A stretch of 64,000 bases of DNA from CAYRWR01 sp964428015 (GTDB lineage Bacteria; Spirochaetota; Brevinematia; Brevinematales; CAYRWR01). Of this stretch, positions 50,985 to 59,691 are shown in pieces. The position numbers and the translations under genes were made by a program. Location of the stretch: positions 65,812 through 129,811 of the forward strand of contig CAYRWR010000006.1 in assembly GCA_964428015.1 (NCBI GenBank), written 5' to 3'. The notes under the pieces were generated by a model. It saw only the letters and a list, made by a program, of their open reading frames with translations, did no database searches and was not told the origin of the DNA. Each line of letters starts with the position of its first letter. Within the stretch, counting starts at the first letter, position 1.

Positions 50985-51704
50985 ATGAAAAGGATTTTAA
51001 TCTACATAGGAACACTGGTGTTTACATTCACCCTGTCATCCTATGCGCAGAACAATACAGTAATCAATCCCAGAGCGGGAGAACTTGAGATTGTCAATAC
51101 TAATGCCAATCAAACAGCAGACAAGAAAGTGGCAACTGAACTTGTAAAGACTCTTTTAATTGATGACTTTGAAACACCTGGTGAATGGAGCTCCTTTATG
51201 CCAAGAGATTTTGGTGTAACCCGTGCTATGCGTCGTGATGGCGGACCCAGCCAGATCCAGAGTGACAAAAACAAATATGTTCTGGGTGTTAAGACAGAAT
51301 TTATGAAAAGAGAGTGGAGCTGGTTGAGTGTGACTCCCGCGCAACCCACAAAAGTGAAAGGTATAACCAAAAGCCTTTCTGTATGGGTGGTAGGTAGAAA
51401 TTATCGTCATACTTTAAGTTTTGTAATAAAAGATTACCTGGGCCATGTAAAATATCTCACTGCTGAAAGAATGATCTGGGTAGGATGGAAACCTGTATCT
51501 ATAAATATTCCTGATACCATCCAGCAGGAAAACTATAAAATCTCAGAAGATCGTGGAATTACTTTTGTTGGCTTTAGAATTGATTTTGAACCGGAAGATA
51601 TGATGGGAAGACCCTATTATATATATTTTGACTACTTGACAGCTGACACCGATCTGTTTAGTGAACAGAATCAGAATCCGGATGACATGATGGATAGCTG
51701 GTAA
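50985..51704 (+). CDS. flaA: Flagellar filament outer layer protein FlaA, second copy
   Basis: 239 aa. The second of two adjacent ATGs (50985) is correct, because GGGGAGG sits 6 bases before it and abuts the first. After a signal peptide (cut after SYAQ) the domain pattern repeats that of the first FlaA: LLIDDFETPGEWSSFMPRDF, YVLGVKTEFMKREWSWLSVT, WVVGRNYRHTLSFVIKDYLG and IYFDYLTADTD. The two copies are diverged rather than a recent duplication. Terminator at 51723. Confidence 0.92.
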   Translation: MKRILIYIGTLVFTFTLSSYAQNNTVINPRAGELEIVNTNANQTADKKVATELVKTLLIDDFETPGEWSSFMPRDFGVTRAMRRDGGPSQIQSDKNKYVLGVKTEFMKREWSWLSVTPAQPTKVKGITKSLSVWVVGRNYRHTLSFVIKDYLGHVKYLTAERMIWVGWKPVSINIPDTIQQENYKISEDRGITFVGFRIDFEPEDMMGRPYYIYFDYLTADTDLFSEQNQNPDDMMDSW

Positions 51705-51722
51705 AAAAAATATGACATCAAA

Positions 51723-51757
51723 CAAAAGGCTAAGGGCTACCTTGGCCTTTTGTTTTG
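51723..51757 (+). terminator. Terminator after flaA
   Basis: Stem CAAAAGGC/GCCTTTTG (51723-51730 with 51745-51752) extended by a further AAGG/CCTT step, loop GCTA, followed by TTTT. Downstream genes could be reached by partial read-through. Confidence 0.75.
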
Positions 51758-51774
51758 ATATTTTGGGAATTTTT

Positions 51775-52794
51775 ATGCGGAATAAATGCACAGTATATTT
51801 TCCCCTGATGTTAATTTTCTCATCTCTTTTATTGTCTTGTCCTAAAATTGATATAAAACCAGATGTAATAAACACTCAATCAAAGAAAAACCTGAGACTG
51901 GATTATCTATATGAGTTATCAGGACATACTCAATATATATTTTATTCAGCTTTCTCCCCGGACAGTAAATATTTGGCATCCGGAGGTGCCGACAGATGTG
52001 TTATTATTTGGGATTTAAAGAATACAAATCAGATTAAATGTATAAAAGAAGAATATGATGAGATATGGGGCATCCCACTTCAATATTCAAAAGATGGTCA
52101 ATATCTAGTTATCGGTTCATTTGAAACATTAAAAGTATTATCTGTAAAAGATGACTATAAAATTTTAAGTGCAAAATTTGCGCATCCAAAAGGAATACAG
52201 ACTTTAGCAATTAGTCCCGATAATAAATATGTAGCGACCGGTGGAGTTGATGGGAGAATAATTGTTTGGTCACTACCTGATTTATCCAAAATTAAGGAAA
52301 TTCAGGCACATGCATCGGAAATCTGGAACCTTAAAATTTCTCCTGATGAGAAATATTTAATAAGCGGAGGTGAAGACACTCTGGCAAAACAGTGGTCTTT
52401 CCCGGATTTAAGCTTGATACAAATATTAAGATATCATTCTATGCCCATTGAATTTGTGGATATATCAAAAGATGGGAGCAAACTTTTACTGGGAAGTGCT
52501 GATTCTACTGTTTCTGTATGGAACACCAGGAATTTAAGCAGTCCGGTAACAATATTAAAAGGGCATATTGGTTCAGTATTGGTAGCGGTCTTTTCCATTG
52601 ATGGAAAATATGTGTTTTCCGGCGGAGATGATGATGAGTTATATGTTTGTGATGCTGAGAATGGGGAAGTAAAAGAACGGTTTCAGGCACATTTTGGCGA
52701 TGTAATGACAATAGCAGTAAGCGATGATGGCAGATATATTGTGTCGGGGTCCAGAGATAGACGGCTCAAAATCTGGGCAATAAGATACGAGTAG
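51775..52794 (+). CDS. Lipoprotein with seven-bladed WD40 propeller
   Basis: 339 aa from the ATG at 51775. Starts further upstream would lie inside the flaA terminator. The lipobox LLSC puts Cys at about residue 22. Seven WD-type blades follow, each ending in an SGGxD-IWD, VW, QW, VC or IW pattern: HTQYIF, EIWGIPLQ, PKGIQTLAI, HASEIWNL, HSMPIEFV, HIGSVLVA and HFGDVMTI. Seven repeats make a closed propeller, normally a protein-binding platform at the membrane surface. It leads a four-gene set with the PilZ/GAF protein, K+ channel and cyclic-nucleotide protein. Confidence 0.85.
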   Translation: MRNKCTVYFPLMLIFSSLLLSCPKIDIKPDVINTQSKKNLRLDYLYELSGHTQYIFYSAFSPDSKYLASGGADRCVIIWDLKNTNQIKCIKEEYDEIWGIPLQYSKDGQYLVIGSFETLKVLSVKDDYKILSAKFAHPKGIQTLAISPDNKYVATGGVDGRIIVWSLPDLSKIKEIQAHASEIWNLKISPDEKYLISGGEDTLAKQWSFPDLSLIQILRYHSMPIEFVDISKDGSKLLLGSADSTVSVWNTRNLSSPVTILKGHIGSVLVAVFSIDGKYVFSGGDDDELYVCDAENGEVKERFQAHFGDVMTIAVSDDGRYIVSGSRDRRLKIWAIRYE

Positions 52795-52807
52795 AATTGG
52801 GGCAGGT

Positions 52808-54034
52808 ATGGAAAAAGAAGTCATTAAGAAAAATGAGATAGTAGCTTTATTTAATCATCTTAGACTTAAGCATATAGCAGTCAAAATTAAAGACAATAGT
52901 GAAAATCTTATATTAAATGGATTTATTACCAAATCAGATGCCAGTTATATGTCAGTCTACTTTGAAAATATCCCAGACTCAATCTCTTTAAAACAATTAA
53001 AAGTATCTTTTGAATATAATAGAAATTTTTACACTTCAGACAATACCGAGATCAAACTTTTAAATATTCCTATGAAGAATGTAGAACTCAATATACCGGA
53101 CAAATTAAATTTTCATCTTCTCAGAAAATTTACACGTGTAAATTTACCACCTGAAGTCATGAGGATAAACATAACCGGGATTGAAAGTGGTTCTTCACAA
53201 GTGTCGCAAAATATTAATATTGAAGAATTACCGGGAAATCTAAAAAATATTTACATAGAATTATTAGAAGATAAACCTGATTTAAAGAAAATTGTCACAA
53301 TGATCGGCAATGAACTCTCCAGATTTACTAATAGATTTAAAACCAATATTTTTAAAGATGTAAATTCTTTATCTCCTTTGGAAAAAGTAGTTCAGTATTA
53401 CAAAAAGACATTCTGGATTAGTGATACAGATAATCTGAATAATTACGTCCATTTGGGCGGAAAATATAATATGATAGGTTATGAGAAATATTTTGAACTG
53501 GTAAAAAAGACTTTATCACCGGATATTCTTGAACAAATCAGAAATAATTATCTTAGCAGATCTATTTCCTCCTACTGTATGGTACCCGTTCTTATTGGGG
53601 ACAGAGTTGTGGGAGTAATCGAAGTAAGCGTACCGGAAGATCCTAAATATAAAAAACTCACGATTTACGACATTTTTTATATTAAAGGTATGGCAGATAT
53701 ATTAGCAGAAGTAGTGGTAAAGTCTAAGACGTTTACGGAAGATAGCAGTGAATTTGAAATCATTGATGTTTCGATGGGTGGGATCCTGGCTTCTACAAAA
53801 AATATCTATTTACCCAGGTCTTATGCGGAGAATGCGATTTTAAATATGCAGTTGAAATTAGATGATGCTGAAGTAAATACAACTGCAAGAGTTGTAAGAT
53901 ACGAGTATATTCCCGGAGAAAATGCTGGTCTCAATGTCGCATTTGAATTTATTGGTATAGGGGACGATGCAAAAACGGAAGTTGGAAAGTTTATTAGAAA
54001 ATATATGAAACAACTAAATATCAAGGAGTCGTAA
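52808..54034 (+). CDS. PilZ-type protein with GAF-like insertion (DUF1577-like)
   Basis: 408 aa. Residues 1-100 resemble a YcgR N-terminal beta domain. The c-di-GMP signature RxxxR is R106-K-F-T-R110, while the partner motif DxSxxG (D320-V-S-M-G-G) lies 210 residues further on. In normal PilZ domains they are only about 25 residues apart. Between them, about 185-315 has the order of a GAF domain (YCMVPVLIGDRVVGVIEVSV). Beta strands after 320 (NTTARVVRYEY...NVAFEFIG) complete the PilZ barrel. The layout recalls the spirochaetal DUF1577 family. It lies 3 bases upstream of the channel gene. Confidence 0.72.
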   Translation: MEKEVIKKNEIVALFNHLRLKHIAVKIKDNSENLILNGFITKSDASYMSVYFENIPDSISLKQLKVSFEYNRNFYTSDNTEIKLLNIPMKNVELNIPDKLNFHLLRKFTRVNLPPEVMRINITGIESGSSQVSQNINIEELPGNLKNIYIELLEDKPDLKKIVTMIGNELSRFTNRFKTNIFKDVNSLSPLEKVVQYYKKTFWISDTDNLNNYVHLGGKYNMIGYEKYFELVKKTLSPDILEQIRNNYLSRSISSYCMVPVLIGDRVVGVIEVSVPEDPKYKKLTIYDIFYIKGMADILAEVVVKSKTFTEDSSEFEIIDVSMGGILASTKNIYLPRSYAENAILNMQLKLDDAEVNTTARVVRYEYIPGENAGLNVAFEFIGIGDDAKTEVGKFIRKYMKQLNIKES

Positions 54035-54037
54035 AGC

Positions 54038-55213
54038 TTGAAAAAGTTTTTATCACGCTTCTGGTTTGCTTTTAAGAACTTTTGGACTGAACCTGGAAAC
54101 AGGATTATTGCTTTTTTCATTTTCAGTGTCATTTTGTTCGCTTTTGTCATTTTACAGGCAGAAATCTATTCAAAAAGAGATGATATTCAAATAAAATCGA
54201 TTTTTGATGCTGTATACTGGCTCTTTATTACTATAACTACAGTAGGTTATGGTGATTATGTTCCTAAATCTGATTTAGGTAAGATAATCGCTATTTTAAC
54301 AGTTATTTCTGGCGTATTTCTGTTTTCATTCTTTTCTGGTAGTATCGCTTCCTATTTAATCGATATTAGAATCAAAGAAAGAAGGGGGTTAGGTACCGTG
54401 AACGTAGTAGGACATATAATGATATTAGGGTGGAACCAGAATCTGGAAAAAGTGATAAGTGGTATTCCCGTTTATTTGGGTGATACAAACTTTAATCTGG
54501 TCCTGGTAAATGATGGAACAGAAGAAGATTATGATGAAATTAAATCAAAATTTCTGGGATATAAAATTAAATTTATTCATGGAGATTTTACTAAGGAAAA
54601 TGTTCTGAAAAGAGCAAATATTGATGATGCATCTAAAGTAATCATTCTTTCTGATGTTATGGGGATAAAAACTTTGGATGAAGCAGATGAGAGAACATTA
54701 TTAGCGGTGTTAACTATAAAAAGTATTGAACCTGAGATCCCTATTTTTGCTGAAGTTATTAAGGAAGAAAAAAGCAAACATATCGCCAGAGCAGGAGCTG
54801 ATACAGTTATCCTTAATGGAGAATTCAATCCAATGCTGATTTCCAGTGGCCTAGCTTCATCGGCTATGCCTAATTTTATAAAAATGTTATTAGCAAATAC
54901 TGATGAACCCAGAATTAGATTGGAACCGGTTCCTAAATTATACATCGGTAAGAAATATCATGAGTTACTCTTGTTTTTACGTGATAAAACTAAAGGGATT
55001 CCTGTGGCACTTGTTACCGCAAAAAAAGATTTAACCATTGATGATCTTTTATCCAGTGATAGCGCAATCGATTCTTTTATAAGACAGAAATTTAAAGAAG
55101 CAGAAGAAAACTTTTCAGAAGATGACGGTACTGGAAAAAAGAATATTAAAATAAATCCTGATGACGAATATATCATTGATGAAAATGATACTCAGGTTTT
55201 CATCATATATTAG
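54038..55213 (+). CDS. Two-TM potassium channel with RCK (TrkA-N) domain
   Basis: 391 aa. A TTG start at 54038 with AAGGAG about 10 bases upstream, inside the previous gene. Membrane helices at about 23-42 and 83-110 flank a pore helix with the K+ selectivity filter TVGYGD (68-73). From about residue 122 an RCK domain follows with HIMILGWNQNL as the nucleotide or ion-binding loop and GADTVILNG. The C-terminal 110 residues carry a TrkA-C-like and an acidic end. Four subunits would form a K+ channel gated by cytoplasmic ligands. It lacks a fused cyclic-nucleotide domain; a separate one is encoded next. Confidence 0.92.
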   Translation: MKKFLSRFWFAFKNFWTEPGNRIIAFFIFSVILFAFVILQAEIYSKRDDIQIKSIFDAVYWLFITITTVGYGDYVPKSDLGKIIAILTVISGVFLFSFFSGSIASYLIDIRIKERRGLGTVNVVGHIMILGWNQNLEKVISGIPVYLGDTNFNLVLVNDGTEEDYDEIKSKFLGYKIKFIHGDFTKENVLKRANIDDASKVIILSDVMGIKTLDEADERTLLAVLTIKSIEPEIPIFAEVIKEEKSKHIARAGADTVILNGEFNPMLISSGLASSAMPNFIKMLLANTDEPRIRLEPVPKLYIGKKYHELLLFLRDKTKGIPVALVTAKKDLTIDDLLSSDSAIDSFIRQKFKEAEENFSEDDGTGKKNIKINPDDEYIIDENDTQVFIIY

Positions 55214-55222
55214 GAGGTCATT

Positions 55223-55750
55223 TTGTCCATAAGCAATGCGGATATAGAATTTTTAAGTACAATAACTCTTCTGGAAGATTTAACTAAAGAAGAATTAACC
55301 CATTTGACCAGGATATTGAAGCCTCTAAAATACAAAGAAGGTGAAACAATCATAGTGGAAGAAGAGGATGGGGATTCACTCTTTATTTTTAAAGAAGGAA
55401 CAGTACAGGTAAGTTCACAGATTACTTTAAAAGTAGGCTCACACTCCTGGAGTGAAGTAGAAAAGTCTTTTGCCACTTTAGATGCCAGTATCATGAACTT
55501 TTTTGGGGAGATGTCATTGATAACGGGAGCTCCACGCTCAGCCACAATCAAAGCTATTACTCCTTGCATCCTATTTGAAATAACCAAAGATGATTTTGAA
55601 GAGCTATCTGATCAACACCCCAAAATTGGCTATAAAATTATGAAAAAGATAGGTGCAACTTTAAGTAACCGTATCCGTCAAATGAACGGAAATATTTTAA
55701 AATTAACAACGGCATTGTCTATTGCGTTATCCAAGAAAAAAGTAAAATAA
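55223..55750 (+). CDS. Stand-alone cyclic-nucleotide-binding domain protein
   Basis: 175 aa starting at TTG (55223). The AGGAGG (55212-55217) overlaps the TAG stop of the channel gene, so translation is coupled. The chain is a single cNMP-binding fold. The phosphate-binding cassette is intact, with FGEMSL (94-99) and R105 (PRSAT), so cAMP or cGMP binding is expected. A helical tail (about 135-175) replaces a DNA-binding domain. It could be the sensor subunit for the channel, or an independent receptor. Confidence 0.88.
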   Translation: MSISNADIEFLSTITLLEDLTKEELTHLTRILKPLKYKEGETIIVEEEDGDSLFIFKEGTVQVSSQITLKVGSHSWSEVEKSFATLDASIMNFFGEMSLITGAPRSATIKAITPCILFEITKDDFEELSDQHPKIGYKIMKKIGATLSNRIRQMNGNILKLTTALSIALSKKKVK

Positions 55751-55789
55751 AAAAGAGGCAGTTGAAAAAACTGCCTCTTTTTTTTTATT
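55751..55789. terminator. Bidirectional terminator between the cNMP gene and nrdJ
   Basis: A 13-base stem (55751-55763 with 55771-55783, core AGAGGCAG/CTGCCTCT, loop of A-rich bases) with T runs on both strands. It serves two convergent genes. Confidence 0.92.
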
Positions 55790-55798
55790 GTACAACAC

Positions 55799-57865
55799 TT
55801 ATACTACACAATGGTCACTATCACAGAATTTTTCACCCTCAGGGCTGGTAAATAGATTAGTAAAATCTGGGTCAATAAGATTCTTGGTCATTTCTTCATA
55901 CTTTTCTTTTGTAATTTCTTCATACGGGGCTTGTACATAGCCATGTTCTTCCAGTGGGAGGAAAGAAATAGCTTTAAGTTTATCTTCATGTGCGGCAAGA
56001 ACGTGAGGAATGTCCTGGGCTTCTTCTTTCTTAAAAGTCACTGTAATACTGACACTGTTATCAGCCCACCATGTTTGATAATCAACAGCATTTTTTACCT
56101 GTTCCCATATTGACACATCTTCTTTTTTCCGGTCGAAAAGCTTTTCATGAATTGGGAAAGATACCACACTGGTTTTTTTGCGGTCTTCATCGCTACCATA
56201 TGCACTCTCTTCGATGTGATAACCGGCTTTTTTTAACGGTTCAATCAGAGGAGAAGTAGAACTCAGTCTGACCCTTCTTATGTAGTACTCAGCATGAGGG
56301 TAGTGTATTCCAGGTGTAACACCAGGCAGGAGACTCACAGTACCGGATGGTTTAACAGATGTAATTTTAATAGATTTGGGTATACAAAGCCAGTTAGAAT
56401 ATATTTCGTCGAGTTTGGTGAGATATTTATAGCCTTCATCACACCATCTAAGAGTCTCCCGGCGTCCTTGTTTAACAAAGGCTTCGATGATACCTGACTG
56501 TGAGGTACCTATACGTCTGTTTTTCAGCAGGACGGCATTGGTTTCAGGCCAGTGAGTGGGTACTAATGTCACAGATTTAGCATAGAGATAAGCATATTTT
56601 AATGTCTGCTGATATTCTTCATAACTATCGTGTCTGGAAGGAAAGGTTTCTACCAGACAACAAAGTTCTCCGCTTTCCAGACTTTGTTCAGAACACGGAT
56701 TAACCCCTTTAGCCAGTTTATCTTTCCAGTCAGGAGGATCTATCATACGGCTGTATTTCTGTACGTTTTCTAACCATACAATCCCGGGTTCACCGTTAAG
56801 TGCAATTGAATCAGCTATCTTGTAATAATCGGTATGTCCCACTTTAGCAAATACAGAATTATTAGATGCCCAGCGATGAGATTGCAGCTCTTTTCCATAT
56901 TTTGTATAATCTTTCATGGTAGTATATTCGGTATCTTCAGCATCACCGATTGCAATCTCTGCTGAACGGCGTACATTACCGGCTACTACACACACACCGA
57001 TCATATTCATTATATCCACGATATCCGTAGATTTAATGTATTCTCCCACTCTTTTCTCCAGAAGATTGGATAAAAGTGAGTGCATTTCCCGTAAGGGACC
57101 GGGACCACTGGCAACACCGCCAAATCCGCGGATAGGGGAGCCGTAAGGTCTTATCTGGTTATAGTCAAAAACAGGTTTCTTTTTTCCCAGAAAATACGCA
57201 TCGAGTAAAATACTGAGTGATTCCACCCAGCCTTCCCGGGAATCCGGAATTGTATATTCATAAACATCTTCTTTTGGTCGCTTGATTTTGATTTTCCCGG
57301 CACCTTTAGTGTCAAAACCTACTCCCACTCCCAGCATCAGGGCATCCATAGCCCAACTGAAAGGAAAAGATAGTCTGACATCAATATCTTCGGTAGAAAC
57401 AAAACCGCAGTTATTAAGTCCGCTGCCGCCTTTTTCTTTTACAAATTCTGTACCAGACATCCATAGTCCGCGTCCGGGTGGTAAAAATTTAAAATTAAAC
57501 ATTTTATCATACATGATTTGAGCGGATCTTTGAGCCTTTTTTTCTTTCCAGGGTAATTTTAAACGGAGACAATGCTCTTTTTGAAAATTATAAGAACCTT
57601 CTACAGCTCTTCTGACAGTCTCCCACCATGCTTCATTTCGATTTTCGCCGGGAATTCTACGTGAATAGGTTCTCAGAAAAACAAATTCTCCAATCGGACC
57701 CCAGTCTGGTTTGATTCTGCTGTACTTCTGCAAAAAATCATCATCTAACTTGAACGGTTTCCACACCTCATTCAAATTAAATTGAGAATTGAAGGAAGAC
57801 GAAGGTTTTTCTTCATATTTCTCAATTTTGATCTTTGATAAGATCTCCTTTCCAACAGAACTCAT
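55799..57865 (-). CDS. nrdJ: Adenosylcobalamin-dependent ribonucleoside-triphosphate reductase (class II)
   Basis: 688 aa, matching the monomeric B12-dependent reductase of the Lactobacillus leichmannii type. Hallmarks are FLPPGRGLWMSGT, the radical-site region KGVNPCSEQSLESGELCCL with the thiyl cysteine in NPCSEQ, VKPSGTVSLLPGVTPGIHYPHA, and a C-terminal cysteine pair (CDSDHC). It makes deoxyribonucleotides with or without oxygen. AGGAGGGG lies before the ATG. Its leader is unusually long (about 170 bases), but I do not find a cobalamin box or NrdR sites in it. Confidence 0.93.
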   Translation of the reverse strand: MSSVGKEILSKIKIEKYEEKPSSSFNSQFNLNEVWKPFKLDDDFLQKYSRIKPDWGPIGEFVFLRTYSRRIPGENRNEAWWETVRRAVEGSYNFQKEHCLRLKLPWKEKKAQRSAQIMYDKMFNFKFLPPGRGLWMSGTEFVKEKGGSGLNNCGFVSTEDIDVRLSFPFSWAMDALMLGVGVGFDTKGAGKIKIKRPKEDVYEYTIPDSREGWVESLSILLDAYFLGKKKPVFDYNQIRPYGSPIRGFGGVASGPGPLREMHSLLSNLLEKRVGEYIKSTDIVDIMNMIGVCVVAGNVRRSAEIAIGDAEDTEYTTMKDYTKYGKELQSHRWASNNSVFAKVGHTDYYKIADSIALNGEPGIVWLENVQKYSRMIDPPDWKDKLAKGVNPCSEQSLESGELCCLVETFPSRHDSYEEYQQTLKYAYLYAKSVTLVPTHWPETNAVLLKNRRIGTSQSGIIEAFVKQGRRETLRWCDEGYKYLTKLDEIYSNWLCIPKSIKITSVKPSGTVSLLPGVTPGIHYPHAEYYIRRVRLSSTSPLIEPLKKAGYHIEESAYGSDEDRKKTSVVSFPIHEKLFDRKKEDVSIWEQVKNAVDYQTWWADNSVSITVTFKKEEAQDIPHVLAAHEDKLKAISFLPLEEHGYVQAPYEEITKEKYEEMTKNLIDPDFTNLFTSPEGEKFCDSDHCVV

Positions 57866-58040
57866 GATCCCCTCCTTTTATCCAATTACCTTTTTAAGCT
57901 GTCAAATATGTTAAGTGGTTTTCTGGAGATATTTTTCTTTGAATCTAAAGACGATTTATTTTTGGATCAATGAAAAGACGCAGAAATTAGTCTAGATTCC
58001 CCTCCAGGCTACAACAAACAATTCTTCAGCGCAACCCTTT

Positions 58041-58070
58041 ATAATAGCTTTTATTAGTTCATCCTGTCAA
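58041..58070 (-). promoter_or_regulatory. Sigma-70 promoter of nrdJ
   Basis: Minus strand perfect TTGACA (58065-58070), 18-base spacer, TATTAT (58041-58046). The transcript would start near 58034, about 170 bases before the ATG. Confidence 0.6.
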
Positions 58071-58163
58071 GATTCTGATGCAGATGAATAAACAGTGCAA
58101 CTATTTTAGGGTCTGCACAATATTTCTTTATTTGTCAGGAATGATAATAAAAAATAATTATTT

Positions 58164-58640
58164 TTACTTTAACTCATTACCAACATATAAATTGTTAATA
58201 TAACTCAATAAAAGATGATTGTCTTTTTTCAGGAAATATGCTTCGTTTAGATAAGCAGTTTTGTACCGTGAGTTTATAAGACAATATGTCATCTTTTTGG
58301 TAGCCATAATAGTATTGGTAGGATGGAGATCCTGCACCGAAAAGACATAAATTACCGGTTTGTTATTCAGCCAAATAACAGCAGACTGATTATCTTTAAA
58401 ATCTACGGTTTTAAGAGTCTTAAGTTCATTGGTATCATTTTTACTCAGTGCTGTATAATAATCTGAAATAAGTTTGTTATAACTACTATTTCCTGTATTT
58501 TGAAAAATACCTAGGAATTTCCACACTAATACGGCAATAATTGCAATAAGAACTATTATCCCTATAATAGTCTTGGCTTTACTACCTTTGGGTGTTTTGG
58601 TACTTTTTGAAGTCTGATAATCAGTCATCTCTTCCTGCAT
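58164..58640 (-). CDS. Bitopic membrane protein of unknown function
   Basis: 158 aa with a cytoplasmic N-terminus rich in Lys, Ser and Thr (1-23), one membrane helix (about 24-45) and an extracytoplasmic domain whose early part (SYNKLISDYYTALSKNDTNE) looks like the NTF2-like or DUF4878-type fold common in lipoproteins. No catalytic motif seen. AGGAGAAATAGA precedes the ATG. It is a separate minus-strand gene between nrdJ and the flagellar-type operon. Confidence 0.55.
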   Translation of the reverse strand: MQEEMTDYQTSKSTKTPKGSKAKTIIGIIVLIAIIAVLVWKFLGIFQNTGNSSYNKLISDYYTALSKNDTNELKTLKTVDFKDNQSAVIWLNNKPVIYVFSVQDLHPTNTIMATKKMTYCLINSRYKTAYLNEAYFLKKDNHLLLSYINNLYVGNELK

Positions 58641-58794
58641 TCTATTTCTCCTGAAATTTTATAATAACAAAATTGATACAAAAATAAGTCATATCTATAG
58701 CTAAAATGTTTCGTAAAAAATGTAATTAAGATGGAATGAAAGATTTTTTACTTGATATATAATAACCACAAATACTATAAAAAATCAAAGAGAA

Positions 58795-59679
58795 TCAGGA
58801 ATATTTTTTTCTGTGCATAAACTGGTCATAATCGCCGACAATAATGATGCCACGTTTATACAAGATGACATTTTTAAATATTTGTTGTATATCCAATTTC
58901 GCTTTATCAATTGTAATTTTAGCACCGGGAAATACCTGGCCTCTGATAATCACAGATCTTTCCAGTTCATCTTTTTCTTCTTCCGGTATAAACAAATGAT
59001 TTTTGATTTCTTCCAATTGAGAAATTTTTTGTCCCAGAGATTGAAATTTTTGAACTTTTTCGGCAAGATCCTGTTTTTTTTCAAGGGGTAAGTTAATAAC
59101 TTTGTTACCCAGGATTTTAATGATCTGAATATATTTTTCCAATTGGGTACGGTCATTTTTAAGTATTTTAATTTCCTGTTCTATGTTTAAAAGACGGTTA
59201 TACAAATCTCTTTGATGAAAATCAGAAATTTTTACCGAAGTGGGGGAATTGTTCTTTGACCCCAGGTTATATGCCACAATATCAATACCGGCCTCTATCT
59301 CGCCTCCCTCTATATTACCTTCTCTGGTTTGAGCCAAAATTGAACTTTTAGTGATAATATGACCATCTAATATCATTCCATTCACAATGATATCTTTATC
59401 AGATTTTAAGGTGGCATTTTGTACAAAAAGGCATTTAATGGAGCCATGTGGAGCAGTGAGAAGAGATTGAGACCCTTTTATACCATCTTTGATCTCTATA
59501 TTGCCGTTCAGAGAAGTCACTTTGGCATTGAAAACATGCCCGGAAATAGTAATGTTTCCGGTTGCAGTAACAGAGGTACTGGCTTCAACATTTCCCTGTA
59601 TTTCCAGGTTACCATTATGCTCAATTGGACTATTTTGGCTGGTTATGTGAGATTGGATAGTTTTTTGATTTTGAGGCAT
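58795..59679 (-). CDS. FapA/DUF342-like beta-solenoid protein
   Basis: 294 aa with the DUF342/FapA core: repeated beta-solenoid turns (NLEIQGNVEASTSVTATGNI, TISGHVFNAKVTSLNGNIEI) to about residue 160, a coiled-coil hairpin (about 165-245, KKQDLAEKVQKFQSL), and a closing solenoid part with VIIRGQVFPGAKITID. The larger N-terminal domain of full-length FapA is missing. FapA-type proteins are linked to flagellar assembly. It is the last gene of the fliS unit, 12 bases after the GAF protein. Confidence 0.8.
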   Translation of the reverse strand: MPQNQKTIQSHITSQNSPIEHNGNLEIQGNVEASTSVTATGNITISGHVFNAKVTSLNGNIEIKDGIKGSQSLLTAPHGSIKCLFVQNATLKSDKDIIVNGMILDGHIITKSSILAQTREGNIEGGEIEAGIDIVAYNLGSKNNSPTSVKISDFHQRDLYNRLLNIEQEIKILKNDRTQLEKYIQIIKILGNKVINLPLEKKQDLAEKVQKFQSLGQKISQLEEIKNHLFIPEEEKDELERSVIIRGQVFPGAKITIDKAKLDIQQIFKNVILYKRGIIIVGDYDQFMHRKKYS

Positions 59680-59691
59680 TGATTTACCTGA

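Noticed and set aside
57866..58163. Cobalamin riboswitch before nrdJ
   Set aside because: I looked for the conserved B12 box and the core stems and did not find them. Adenosylcobalamin use alone is not evidence.
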